Positions 26,001-41,000 of a DNA stretch of 64,000 nucleotides are shown in pieces (positions within the stretch are counted from its first letter, which is position 1; the number at the start of each line of letters is the position of its first letter). The position numbers and the translations under genes are program-made. The stretch is taken from the NCBI GenBank assembly GCA_037783415.1, contig JAZGTN010000029.1, forward strand, positions 310,001 through 374,000, in the 5' to 3' direction. This stretch comes from Leptasterias polaris. Its lineage: Eukaryota > Echinodermata > Asteroidea > Forcipulatida > Asteriidae. The notes under the pieces were generated by a model. The model did not search any database, was not told the DNA's origin, and was given only the letters and a program-made list of their open reading frames with translations.

Positions 26001-29000
26001 AGGGAGATGTTTAGATTCTCCATCCAACATTATAGACCCATTGCATACGACGTCATCATCTACACGCGCGTAATTTTGGGGGTCAAAACGTGCACAAAAG
26101 AATGGTACACGTGTTTACAAGTGCATTGTGCGTAAACACGTGTACCATCTTTTTGTGCACGTTTTGACACCCAAAATTACGCGCATGTATGCGTGCTGTG
26201 CAATGGGTCTATAGGGGAAAAGTTTCCATAATCAGGGAGATTTTCAAATGTGTTCATCAGAACATGGAATTGGTTTATTTTCAGGGAACTTTCTGCAGAA
26301 TCAGGGAGAGTTGGCAGAGTGTGAAAACATCCTCTCTACCAACCTCATGTTCTGCTGTATCTAATGTGATTATTTCTGGTGTGGTTTTAACAATGGAATT
26401 CATGCCATTGGGGAAAAAACCAGAGCAAAGATAGTACACGGTACTTTATATGCTTATAACGTGTTTAATTATGCAGGAGAGTCCCCTGAAAGGAAATCAA
26501 TATCCGATCCGAACACGTCCAGAACATTAAGAATAAAATTGCCAGCTTTTTAGTTGAATAGGCAACCCAAAACTTGTAAGTTTATTTTGGGATCATACAC
26601 AAATATCTAAATTTGAACAATTTCATTCTGATAGTTACTTCAAAGTCTGGGATGCTGAAAACTCTAGGCACACATTATGGTCGACCAGTGGCGTACCCCC
26701 TCCCCCCCCTTATCTGCTCAGAACCCTTGCCCCCCCCAAAACAACAACAAACTAACAAACAAACAAACAACCCAACAAACAAACAAACAAACAAACACCC
26801 CAACAACCCAACAAACAACCCAACAAACACCCCACAACCCAACAAACAAACAAACAAACAAAATCAATACATTAAATAGCCCGCCTAAATTATTACTATT
26901 TACTTACGATTGATTGATTATTATTGCTTACACTTGATTTACTTGAGGCGGTCAAATAAAAGAAAAGTTGTCCAACTAAATCTGACAATTAAAATTAATG
27001 CTGGCACCCAACATCTGAAAGAGTTTACACAACACATCCTGTATGTTTTTATGACTTGGGATTCCAGCCAGTCAACATTCCTGCTGAACCGAAGACCTTT
27101 CCAGCCAACAGAACCAGTTCCCAGAAGAAAAAAAAAAACATTCTGTGTTTCTTTATGACTTGAGGGGTTTCCAGCCCATCAGTCAAAATTCCTGCTAATC
27201 AAAGCTCTTTTTCACTCAACAGAACCAGAATAAATATAAACCGAGTTGTTGAACTCATGGACATGTACTTAAACTCATTTATGGCATAGATTTCAAAGGT
27301 GAGAAATTCACGGCCAAACTGTTTTATATTATGAGGGTACTTTGAGAACAGCTTGAACTATAATTGTTTTTCTTTCAAATTGTAATGCATGCTTGAGAAT
27401 GTAATAGATTTATAGAGATCAAGGGTCCATTCCTTATACACATTTGTAAAACTGCGGGACACTCTTAAACCCAATTGCATGCATCTTGAAATTGCATGCA
27501 TCTTGAAATATCATTAGCATATAATTGAATATGCATAGGCATTATCTTCATGTCTCAAACACCATAGTAACAAACCACATGGGAAACTGATTGGGTAAAA
27601 GAAAAAATTAACTAAAGTGGGACTTGAACCAGCGACCTCTGGAAATGTACCAGCGCTCTACCAACTGATGAGCTATCTAGCTTTATGTTGACGATCTCCC
27701 TATTTGCATAAATGAATGTGCATTCTCCAGACTGTGCATCTCAAAGTTTTTGCAAAACAGTCATTTGCATGACTGAATATGCATGAATATGAATATGCAT
27801 GACTGAATATGCATGAACACTCTTACCTGTGCATCTGATGGCCACATCTTTGAAATGATGGCAGTTGTTGGTACCCCACTCATTTCTATGGCAATCCTCT
27901 AGCTTTGACTCGGTTCCTCGGCAGATGACATTGTCCAGCCAGATGACGCCTTCACCCGGACCAATCATTGAAGAACTCAGCCCCAATATAGACTCAGCAT
28001 GGCCTGGAAAACAGTCAAATTAAATACAATACTCGTTATCTTAATTATATTAACAATTAACGACTGACCCATTTTCATGTGGCCTTCAAGAAATAATAAC
28101 ATAGTGTCGCCTTGCCACTTATAGACTATGGTCACGATGCTGCTGTCTTGCTTTGAATATTTGTCAACAAATATAATGATTTCTTGAAACAAATATTTTG
28201 AAGAAAAAATAAAAACACTTCATTAGTTGGTTTTTAGTTGGTTTTATTACAACGGATTAAGCTCAAATTTTCACAGGTAAATGCGAGTTTGGAGTTGTTT
28301 CAGTATAGTTTTCATTCATTGGAGAACGACCAGGATGACCTAGATCCTTGACCTTGTGGTGTCACATGACCCAGACCTACATATACTTTTAAAATAGACA
28401 TTGACCTTGGACTAATTTGTGCAAATTGAAATGGCAACATGTGTCTTTGAAAAGGGGGGGGGGGGGGGGTTGTTTTTCATACTATTTAACCCAAACCGAA
28501 AAAGACTTCTGAATGCGGTGCAATCTCAGACTGCATTCAAATTAAAGTTAAGGTACAGAAGCATAATTTATATGCAACAGTCCCCCAAACGAGTAGGTAC
28601 ATAATAATAAATAACTGACATTTGGGGATAAAGCTTTAGAAATTACCAATCGGTATATGTCGCCCTCTTATGGCCAAACAAAAAGCTTCCTCTAACATGG
28701 CCTTGTAGATTTGGTGTTATGACAAGATTAACTGTACATGTATACAAAGATTAAAGCATTCAGTTTCTTATCTTTATCCTTAACTTAAACAAGAAAATGA
28801 AAGTTGGCAGTCGTCCAACTTTTCTTTGACACCAATCCAGTAAGACACTTCCCACGGTATAAAGCATAATTATGTGAGTGTGTGCACGTGTGATCTACAT
28901 GTACATTTGAGTAGAACTGCCTCTAGCCACCAAGCTAGCTCGGTGGTCAAGTGGTAAGACATCTGCTCCAGCAATGCAAAGGTCGTGGGGTTCGAATCCT

Positions 29001-32000
29001 GTGGTTTGCCTGTGGATTTTTTTTCACAGAACTCGGGGAAAGTACTAAGTATACACTTGCTTAACACACATTGGTGTAGGGGCAAAACATTGGTGTAGGG
29101 GCAAAACATTGGTGTAGGGGCAAAACATTGGTGTAGGGGCAAAAACAATTAAATTCTTTATCCCCGATGCAAAATTAACATCTATCTACGTAGTTAGTAT
29201 TTTCTGGATAAAGAAATACAGCAGTTGCATCATCAACAGACACACCATCATATTGGAAGCAAAACACTGTGTACATCCAATGTTGTTTCCAATCAGTAAT
29301 CCGCCATATGGTTGTGGGCAGTATGCACTAAAGTACTTTCAGAATGTCTCTACACCCACTCATTCTCCACTCGATATATTTATACAAGTCTACATCATTT
29401 CCCGCTACAATTAAATAACTTTGTGTATGGAAAATAACTAGTATTAGAATAGGAGGTATTCTCCTCCCCCCCCCCCCCCCCCCCCACAACCTGTTACTAG
29501 TTCAGAATCACGTTCACATGGTCTACCAGTGGAAAGTACATGACCTTCCCCCATTGTCAAGAGGTGTCATTGCCCTCACCAAGTTTGTATTCCATCAAAA
29601 GACCATTGATAATCGGCACTGCAGTCTGCATGTTTTCAATTTCCCCATTGAGTAACTATCCATACAACAAAAAATCACATTCTATCGATTTGAAGTGGCA
29701 CTAAATTTATATAGCTTTCTCAACAACAAAAATCTCACTTGTGGTTTATAACTTCATTAAAAAAAAACACCTTGCATACACAACTGTGTGCACAACATTG
29801 ATAAGATTGAAAAAAACATTCATGTTCACAGATTTTCACATAACTTTCCATGGTATAAAAATATGGTCTCATAATGTGCAGATACTGGTCATTGACAATA
29901 TGCTGTCTCTCTTTGTTCCAGTGCCTTGAGCACCCTATTGGAGACACGTGCACTATATTACTTATTAGACTCCAATATAATTATTACTATAAGTAGTACA
30001 TGTATATAGCCCTTGACTTAAAACATTTGTTATGTCATCAATGAAGTTTCGTTTGTTATAATCTACTATGTCTGAGGAGGGGGAGTGGAAGTCTGTCTTT
30101 GATCTCATTAGGCAGACGGTAGAGAGCAATTGAAGCAGATCGCTCTCTAATTAGAAAGGACTTAAGCCTTGATGATTAGGAAGTGATCCTGACCTACCCA
30201 ACCTTCACATTGATACAAAATATGAGTCGATTTGAACGACACCAATAAAGGCAGATCAATGAGAACGAGTAATAAACAAACTGAATCAGGGGCAACCACT
30301 CGAGTTCAAGGTAATTACCTGTAAGCCTAGTTGTTTGTATTAAAATTGTTGTTGTAGAACGTTCCAGGTTTGCATTACGGTGAACAAGATGTGTATCGTT
30401 GATTGTTGTTGATTATTAATTTGTTGTATGAAAAATATTGATCTACCAAAATATCTGTTATCATTTTTGGATTTTTATATTAAAAAATGCACCAGGTTTA
30501 AAGGTTACAATGGATTGAACTGACAAGTCCAGAAAAACAAATTGCACTAGCTGTGGGTGGCGTTATCGTAGTGCACATTATTTTATGTAGAATGGCTGGA
30601 ACATTTTATGCACGCAGCTGCAGGTTCACGTTGTGGTCACGCTGATACCTGGGGTAAAACGCTATTGAGTTTAAAATCAATGTGGCCGTTGTTTACTAAA
30701 GCAGTGCGGGGTTATACTCAGTAAGTCTGACGCAGGATGTTGCCGTGGTTATTGTTAAAGCTAACTTGGTCGCAAGATGACAAAACACCACGAACCGGTT
30801 GAATGTTTCATCAGAATTTGATTCACAATGCTGAGAGTTAAAAAAAAAAAAAATATAGCAGAACTGCCAAGCACTCTACATTCATTCATTCATTCATTAT
30901 AGCCGTCCTCCCGAGGCAGGTCCCGGAGATGGCTTCCCAACCACTATGAGTCTCTATAGGTCTCTGTTGCTTGCTAATTGTCCTGCTGCTGCCACAGATG
31001 GTATGTCAACCTCTTCGCAGAAGTGTTTGATATCTTCGAGCCACCTTTTTTCAGGTCTACCTCTGGGTCTGCTTCCTGCTTCCATACATTTCCTTAAATC
31101 ATTAAACCTCTACAAATGCATGATGCAACCAAATCTGGCTGGCAACACAACATAATAAAAAAAGAACAAAAAAAAACTCCCGCCAGAAATATTGTTAGTG
31201 GAAAAACCCTTTCCGATTCCATACAAAAGAGGTATCGGTTGATCGTGTTTCGGTCGATTAATTCAATGCAGTAGAACCTTGTACGGTAAATGCACCCCTT
31301 GGATATGTCTAACAATGTGTGCATGTATAACAAGATTTAGTCCACAAAGGCTTAGACACAGCCACTGTGTAAATAAAAATGTCGGCAGACAGCAATTCAG
31401 GGTTCATGAACAGGTGGGGGTCCTACCTTTCTGATATTTTTATTTTTTATTTTTTTATTTTTTGGGGGGACACCACACAAAGAGAGAATTTAATGTTCCA
31501 ATTATTTAATATGATAGGAGAATGAGAAGTAATATTTGGTTTTACCCATACACCGATGTGTGAATCCTATATTTTAGCAGCGGGTATCGCAACATTTTAA
31601 TAGATGTTAAATTAGCATCGAGGATAACAAATATTATTTTGGGCCATACACCGATGTGAGTAAAGCACTGTATACACTATACTCAGTACTATTCATTCTT
31701 GTGTAATTATTGTACATACATGTAGATCAAGCCATTTCATAGGTAAATGTTCACATGTCCTTGGTATACCAATGTTTTCCACCAAACTACGCGTACCCGT
31801 AGCATGCAGATTTTTAACACATTGTCACACTGTCATGTTGCATAGTCATATAAAACATTTAACATCATTGGTCGGAGATGCCCGTGATGCGTAGACTAAA
31901 GCAGGGCATACTTGTGTCCCGGTAATGGCGGTAAACACTGGTACAGGACACCACCAAAGGATTGGTCGATACTAACTGAAAAATCCATACACCCTGTTTT

Positions 32001-35000
32001 CGTCCACCTTTTTTTCCCCGTCTTAAATAGAACACGTTTCTGATTAATTGCCTTTCAACTCTTCTGATCCGCCCCACAGTTTACGCTAAGATTTGAAATC
32101 TCTAATCTCACAACTTGAGCCAGTAAAGTCATTATGTCCCTCTGAATTACAACCTCATGACCATGCAGGCCACAATGATCAATAGGACTTCAGTCCATCA
32201 GGCAATACTTTAAACTCACTGACTAAGAAAAAGAGGAAAACACATGTCCGATAATCCCTCAGTGAATGAGTCAATGGGAGTATACTAAATAAAGTCAGAC
32301 ATGAGGCAATCTTACATATTTTTAGACGAAGATATTGCATGATGCAATCACAAGCACCCATTAAAAAGGGGCACTATTGAATTACCATCAAAGAATACAC
32401 AGCATTGGTGGATGCCCACACTTTTGAAATTTGCTCATGACAACCCAACACTGTCAAACATCCTGGTACCATGCAAAGTAAGTCATCCGTACATGCCGGA
32501 AGGAATGCTCTACATGAACTTAGCAGTAAATCAAATCTTTAGTTATTCTTTGTTTTTTAGTACGCTTTTTTTTAGCACTCCATCTGCTATAACAACAGTA
32601 CAGCGACACTTCTTGATGAATGGCCATATAATTAGTAGCATCCTAGATTCCTATATGAAACTTGATACACATGTTTCTGAATGTCTCACACTTGAGAGCA
32701 TCATTACATATTGGCATCATGTTATAATTTGATTCACTGCGATTCTGATGCAATCAAGAGACCTTACTACTCTGCAAGACACATGACAATGTACGAGCCA
32801 ATTTTCCCTATTAGAGCTTGTTAGCGCACTATAAACTGTGGGTGCTGTTGATAAGCTACCATCAATGGGCCTGAGAAGATTATTTGCCGTTTCGTGAGCT
32901 ACCCAGTGATGATAATTTGAAAGTTTACATCTTCAAGCCCCACTAATAGCATAGGCTTGGCACTCTTTTGATGTACTAAAGGAATCATGACCATCGGTTT
33001 ATGTTTACAAAATTGTCTAACCACAAGAACTTTAGACCAAATAAGACTTGAAAGTTTGCATGGTGGAAAGACAAAATTGCAAGAATTCTTGCAGTGGACT
33101 CAACATTATGAACTACTATACTATGTTCGTAGTCAGTCAGGAGACAAGTCTCCTGACGACAAACAGAGTATACTGTCCAAAAACGCTGATTCCACAGATT
33201 CCTTTCAAAACAACACATACTCAAAAGAGACATTTAACTAAATGGTGTCACAGCAAAATTATTCTATAACTAACTTTAGACCAATAGACATGCCTGATGG
33301 ATTTTGGCTGAATGGGCCGTGAATGCTCTGCAGAAACATCCTTTGCAGTGATGAGCAAAAAGGCCATACACAGCTCAGATTTGATTTCCATTTTGGCAGA
33401 CAACTAGTCAAGACAGACATCTAGGCAGGCACATCAAATACTGCTGTCTACATTGATCACCACTGATGCTTCAAACACAAACAAACAAGTTAACACCCCG
33501 ACAAACAAACAAACAGACAGACTTGAGTAAACCTTACCCAGATTCAGTTGCCTGCATGCCACACTTGCAGCATTCAGCACCCAGCGATCACTGCAGACTG
33601 ACCCCCACTGACCCTCGTGAAATACCTGTTTGTAATGTAGAGAAAAAATTCACATACTCCCGGTTAAAACTAATTTTTTAAACACTGTGTGACGAAATGA
33701 CTAACCAACAGAATTTAAGGCAACTAATGCTTCACTCCCTGGTCAATAAAAGGCAACAATGCCTCACTCCCTGGTCAATAAAAGGCAACTAATGCCTCAC
33801 TCCCTGGTCAATAAAAGGCAACTAATGCCCAACTCCCTGGTCAATAAAAAGCAACTGATGCCTCACTCCCTGGTCAATAAAAGGCAAATGATGCCCCACT
33901 CCCTGGTCAATAAAAGGCAACTGATGCCCCACTCCCTGGTCAATAAAAGGCAACTGATGCCTCACTCCCTGGTCAATAAAAGGCAAATGATGCCCCACTC
34001 CCTGGTCAATAAAAGGCAAATAATGCCCCACTCCCTGGTCAATAAAAGGCAAATAATGCCTCACTCCCTGGTCAATAAAAGGCAAATAATGCCTCACTCC
34101 CTGGTCAATAAAAGGCAAATGATGCCTCACTCCCTGGTCAATAAAAGGCAACTGATGTCTCACTCCCTGGTCAATAAAAGGCAAATGATGCCCCACCCCC
34201 TGGTCAATTAACTACTGACCTTCCTTTGAGGAACAATGCTTGCGAAATCGAGTTGATTCAATCTTTTACATTTTTTAACTGAAAAGAGTCCTTGTTTTAT
34301 TTCACAAATTGTCAACAATTTATTTCATAAACTGATGGCACATCAAAATGGGCAAACTGTGACTGCACCGATGTTGTACATTAAAAAGATGACTCTTTTT
34401 TGTCCCCTATATTGAGCGTAGATCTGTCATTCTCACCTCAAGCCGGCCTTCTAGTTGGTCCTGTCCACCAACCAATCGCAGCTGCTCACTGTTGGGCAAA
34501 AGGCTCTGGTCCATTAGGGTTATCAGCATGGAGCTGGGGCAGGTGTCCAGACACTGACCATTGTAAAGGAGCTGAAAGTATATAGAATAAAGACATCTTT
34601 AAAATGTTGAAAGATGTTTAATTTTTTTTTTTTAGTATTGCTGTTATTATTTCTGGTATTGAAACCAAGGATGCCTCACAAGTGAGCTTAATCACTGTAG
34701 CTCGCAAGCCTGTAAACAAGGGTACTGTGCTTGCTATGTGAACCAGAAACACAAGGGTTAACAACCCCCTACTCTTCTACGATAAGTGTTCTGGGTTCTT
34801 GTAGGTGCACTGCCAACTCTAGTACCCAGTACCTGTGGCTTAATGTCCCATCCGAAGGACAAAGCAATTTGTCTGGTCTGTCCAATATTAAATTTTGGAG
34901 TGAAGCAGTAATAAAAACATGGCCCAAAAAATTATAACATGTGACATGTGTTCCACCAATCAAATGTCAAGTACTATATGTGTGTGAGGTAAATAATTGT

Positions 35001-38000
35001 TACTACTATTATTGTTATAGTTCTCCGCCATCTTCTTTGTGGTAGCATACCCTTTTTTTGGTAATAAGAACCCAAAAAGAGTATACTACCACAGAGAGGC
35101 TCTCGTAATCCCAAGGGAAATCTTTGTAAAAAGGTGCTAGCTGTATGTTACCAGAAACCCACAGGGAAAAACACATTGCCGCATCACTCATGATAAGAAC
35201 ATCAAGTTATCATCTTGCGTGAAGTTCTAAATGTAGGCCAAAAGAAAAAGCAATTATGGTGGAGTGTCTTCTTTCACAGTAGAGACACCACATGATGAGC
35301 CAGGCTGGGACTAGAAACTCCCGCACTATCAAGTGCGGATCATCAGCAGCTCATCCATGACAAGGGTAAAAAAAGAAAAAGAAGAAGAGACAAGTTTCTA
35401 CCACCTGGATGCCAACATCAGGGGCTTGCTAGGCTACAATCCCGGCCATATCTCGTTGGGCCCCGCACCACGGCCCCCGTTCCCCCTTTAAATGTTGGCT
35501 CTCATTGCGCGGTCTGCGCTCCCATCAACATTGAGCGGGGGGACAGGGGAGAGAATGTTTATTGCACGGGGGAAGGGGGGACGGAATGTTTATTGTCACG
35601 TTGCGAATGGGTGGCCCAAGTATTTTGGCCGGGATTGTAGAACTTCACCTATTATTCTGGTTCAGCATGGTCAAGTCTAATAATGCACTATCCTGTCCAT
35701 AAAAGGTATGATATTTGGCCCTTGGTTTTAAAAGCCCTACTCTGCAATCTGGGGCATTATATATTGTTTTATCTTAATTTTTTTTATGAATTTGATCTTA
35801 AGTAAAAAAGAATAAAATAATAATAATAATAAAATAATTATTGTTATATATTTATATATATATAAAATATAAATTTTTCGGGGGGGAAAAACCCCAGATT
35901 TTTTTGTAGGGCAAAACAAATACAGATTTCCGGTTAAAAACGGAGAAATCACGTCCCTGTGTATAACACTCTGATATTATTATTATTACTTTAAAGTTGA
36001 AGGCATATAATAATAATAATAATAATCAAGGCATTTATATAGCGTTCTTACACAGATAAGGTACCACAACGCTTTTTTTAACAACAATGAATACAATCCA
36101 GGAAATAACAAACATCCAGACAATTCACAGGCCTGCTGTGATTAATGGCATTGTGGTTTGACATCAAGACTTCCAATCCCACAAAGTTAATGAGATCAAA
36201 CCGCAAGCTAACCACACATCAGAGCCAGACATTAAAAAATGTAGTCAAAGGACTGAATACAATAATACAGTCAGTAAAGTAATACAAGATAAAATAATGT
36301 TTTGATTAGAGACTCTGGCTGTTTGCCAGCTTTTGTTTGGCTTCTCCTTTTTGGTTCAGTGTTCGGGAAAGTTATTAATAATAATATCCTTATAAACTCT
36401 CCCACAACACTGTAAAACGACCAGAAAACTCCCAAGTCAATTAAGTATTAAAGGTATTACATATGATTGGTTAGGGATAAAAATATCATTGTTCAATATT
36501 GGTCTGTAAGCTTACTGATTATGAAGATCATACAAGAACCATTTTTTTCTGTGAAATATTTCCCTCTGAAATGAAGTCATAATCAAGAAAACTGTATCTG
36601 AAAACCTGAAAAAATCGTGGATTAAAAGTGAAGGACAGGACAAGATTTCCAGAATAGCAATGTTGCAAATTCTCCATTCAATATACCCCCCCTCCATTTT
36701 GTTGGAATGAATATGTGTTGCACTGAAATGTTTCCATAATGTAGGATAAAAGAACATTTTAAATTAGTCTGTATAGTTTCCAGGAATCAAACAGCCCAAT
36801 ACTAAATAAATAAATAAATAAATAAATATATAAACAAACAATTATTCCTTCATGCAATTCATATTTCATAAGAACAAATGAAAACAATTAGTTGTGGAGC
36901 TACAATGTACATGTAGATGTAACCTAAAACAAAAGCAGAAAAAAATAAAAAAATAAATAGCTCAAATCCTGAAAAGGGTTGTTATTTTACATGTTTTTTG
37001 TTCCACTCATTCCTAAATATTTACCTAGATGGCATTTCTGCAAACTATTTTGATCAGCCTAAAAACTCTCACTTTAAAATTGAACAGTGTCCGGTAATTC
37101 TGAAAGTTTATTAAACGTTGAGCAATGGCATTTCTGCAAATTATTTAAATCAGCCAAAAAACTCTCACTTTAAAATTGAACAGTGTTTGGTAATTCTGAA
37201 AGCTTATACACATTGAGCAAAGCCTATAAACTTTTCATGCATACTTTACTATAATAAATATACAAAAAATATTTCTCCCCCCACTGTTATGATCGGAATA
37301 TTTTTCTTTATATTCACAGCTGACAAGCTAGACCACAGGAACGAAAAAATAACAAACAGGCAGGAGAAGTTCCGATTATGCATGGGCGGGGGTGTATGTA
37401 CAATGTACACACTCTGTTTTGGGAACATGTGTTTCATCCAGTTGTTTGTTTTGAAAATATTTACAATTGTTGTTGTCTGATATATAACAAATTTGTCAGG
37501 GCCTTTTTAAGGGTGGGCAAGCTGTCTGACCTGATTGCTAATTGTGTCATAAGGTGGCGAGTTTAATTTTACACTAGGCAATTTTGCAGCCTGATTTTGG
37601 AAATGTCCGAATCGCAGTGATCTCCATAATGTGGTACTTTTTAGATCATACTAAACGCTTGTCTCTTCTGGTTCTTCATAGGCCTGCATACAAGGCCCAA
37701 AAGCTTGAAAGCTTTAAAAATTAAAAATTAATAAATAAAATGTGTTCCTGGGAAATACTTTTTTGTTCCTATGAAATAATTATATTTCATTCCCACCAAA
37801 ATACTACTTCATTCAGGGAAGAAAAAAATTATTTTGAGGGAACAAAATATTAATTTTTGTGGAAAATTTTGTTGACTTTAATAAGGGGAAAAAAATAAAA
37901 TAACAAATAAAAATCGGAAAGCAGATTTTTGTAGAATATCATACCTGTATCATTAAGCTTGCAGGGTTTTTAACATAGGAATTTATAAAGGATGTGTATA

Positions 38001-41000
38001 TATAATATTATTGATTTATTTGTGTCCGTACTTTACCCTACCTCCATGGTAATAACGATCACTACTAGCAAGTTGAAGTTGAATCTTATGGTTGAACGGA
38101 TCACCTAAGAGAAACCTGTCTGAAGTTCACTGTCGATCATGTTATGGAAAATTACAACACTGAATAACATCGCAGGAAGTCTGGTGCCATTCCAGCCTTT
38201 TATCCTAAGTTTCTGCATGGAAATTTCCCAAACAGGGGTAATGAACAGGTGTGTAGACTATTGGTAGAATTTCGTGGTTTTACATCAACACAAAGAGACT
38301 TCCTTACACTACAATGGAGAAGAGGGGAATGCAAGCCCCAGGCCAGCGCCCCTCGAATTCTCAATAGGGCATCCGAAGTTCAATTCACCAGCAGGGAAGC
38401 TGACCATGTGGTGAACCTCAACTCAAACACTGTAAACGGAAATCGCTTGTCTGTGTTTACCTAAAGTGTGTAAGGTGTTTTTGTTTGACTGCTTGCTTCT
38501 ACTTGACCAGGCACACACATTAGATAACCCAACCTAACTAATGCTGGCTGGCACACCTACAAATTTACATCACGAACAAATTTTTCTCCGGTGACAAGTT
38601 TCGCACAGATGGTGATAAATAAATTCTAACTGCAGATGATTTCCGAGTTGTCCAATGAATATACTGGATGCATTTTGGGAAGCATCTTGGATGGCAGCAG
38701 TGACATCAACACCACTTTGATTGACGCATAGCTTAAAATGTTGTCAAATCAAATGCACAAGAGTTTGGAATCACTTAATAGAAGACAGACAAGCCAGGTC
38801 TCTAATAGGGTTGACGGCATCAGTACTTGTTCCAACCAAATTTAGGCACCTTAACAATCCTGCAAAAATGCACTCTCCATGTTTCCCGCTTATTCCTGCC
38901 GCGCATACTTGGCATTGCATACAGCAAAACCAATCATACTTACTTGTGAAATATTACCAAATACAGTACTCATTTAGCACATTGGTATAGCTTCAACTTT
39001 GTCTCAGGGCTCAAAACAGCAATCCTATTTGCTTCTGTACGAAAATGATTCTCGAATAACTTACTCTTGTCAAATCAAATGCTTAAGAGTTGGGGATCAC
39101 TAATAACAGAAGACAGACAAGCCAGGTTTCTATTAGGATTCATTGCATCAAGACACCCCTCTGGCTTACACTATGTAATGAGGAGAACTTCATGTCCTTT
39201 ATCAAAGTCTGAATAAAAAAGATGATCAAAAAAAATCCTGATACAAGGATTAATTTTGACAAATCAAAGGCCAAAATCGAACACTTGTTTGGACAGGATG
39301 AAATTGTCTGCAATAAACTGTAGTCCCATCTCCTAAAAAAGTGAGCAAAGATATGTCAAGAGGTGGCTTAGGTCTAGAGCTACCCTTGTGTGTGTTGTTC
39401 TTTCTTTTACTGTACCTTGGGGGCAAGACACGTCTTGCATATGATGCTGAACTCTGTATTGAACTCGCAGGTAAGACACTCCTCTGAGCATGTCTGGCAT
39501 ATGAAGGAGGCTTGGTTGCCGTAGTAACCGTGGTCGCAAGCTTCTTGGCAGACACCAGCCTGGCTGAACATGTCTGGACCGCAACTCTGCACGCATGATG
39601 ACCCCTGTGGTAAATAACAAGTACTAGGAGGTCAGTATAAACCAATAGGGGAAAAAAACCAAAAATATGCTGTTGAAAGAAATATTAAAAATTATATCAC
39701 AACGCAAGTATGTTCAATAAAAGGGGTATATTGAGATGGGTTAACATGCTAAATACATTGGTACCAGACCTTGAAATACACGGAGGCCATGGTCTCTGGT
39801 GCCCCTGGTCTTGGCCTTGGTGCCCCTTCGAAAGTTTCCCATAGACTTTCCAATGGAAGTGCCCTTTGCAAAATGAAAATGGCCTGGCCCTCTTAAAGAT
39901 GACATTCCAGGCCTGTGATACATGTGTGCATAATTATGCGCAGTGCATACACAATCGGATCATTTAATGTCACCACATCTTGGAGGAGCTATGCCAAGTG
40001 AAAACCACTCTGGTCATTATTTAGCGAAAGCTTGTCAAGCTGTCCTAAGTACTACATGTATTACATAAAAGAATCAACTCTTTCTCAAATGATAAAGCAT
40101 AAATCAGAAAATGACATTGCAGTATTTGTATTCATGATCATTATTGTTTGAGCCAGATCAATCTATTGTACGTACGTATTCACAGGACAGACTAAAATAT
40201 TCCTAGCACGTTCTTCGCATCCTTTATTGATGTCAAGGTTGAACTGGGCCTACATTTTGTAATTTCAAAGAGTGTGCTCTGTTAATTTTTGTTATATTGT
40301 TACATAATAATTGATTAGCAGAACAGGGTTACCAGCCAAAATAGGCTTCATGGCTTCGATACTATGGGACGTGTAACTGGTCCTCTGTTTAAACAAATGA
40401 TTGCTATGCAGAACTGGGTTACCAGCCAAAATAGGCTTCATGGATTTTACACTATCTATGATAATGTGTAACTGGTCCTCTGCTTATACTTCCTCAAAAA
40501 TCAAACAAAATCTATACAAAATTGTTTGCACAGAAGTTATTTGAAAAATTGCCTCGTGCTTATAACTAGAATCGGATAGACTTTTGAAATAAATAGAACT
40601 ACACACATTGTACATGATGATAGTAACTACATACTCTCTGGTGTACGTTTACTCTTCCATTGTATTTCCTTTAGCATCACCAATCCCTGCACGGTACAAA
40701 GAGGCATTATTCTATCAACCAGACCCCTATATAAGGTCTTTCAGTTATACAGCTTTCCCACTCCTTGACTAAACCACAGTAATGTGACGAATGCTCAAAG
40801 TCTCTTACTGTAAAGAGTAACTCAACCACATTCAATATGCTGAACATGCTGAACGATGACTGATGCTGGCTTAAAGGGAATGAAGAGTCTGAAGCGCCCG
40901 ACACTGAAGCCTCCACAATTCCGGACGGGGGCCATGACAGCCCTGTTTCCCCTAGAGCAGTAGTTACACTTCACTTTTTCAGTAACTAAATTGACAGCAG

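Noticed and set aside
33759..34211. 150-codon plus-strand and 124-codon minus-strand repeat proteins
   Set aside because: The 33-bp repeat is a multiple of three and lacks stops on both strands. It lies in an intron and both frames are equally open, so coding is unlikely.
38249..38464. 71-codon plus-strand frame in the furin c to SRCR 2 intron
   Set aside because: No recognisable family and no splice-linked partner; short frames of this size are expected by chance.
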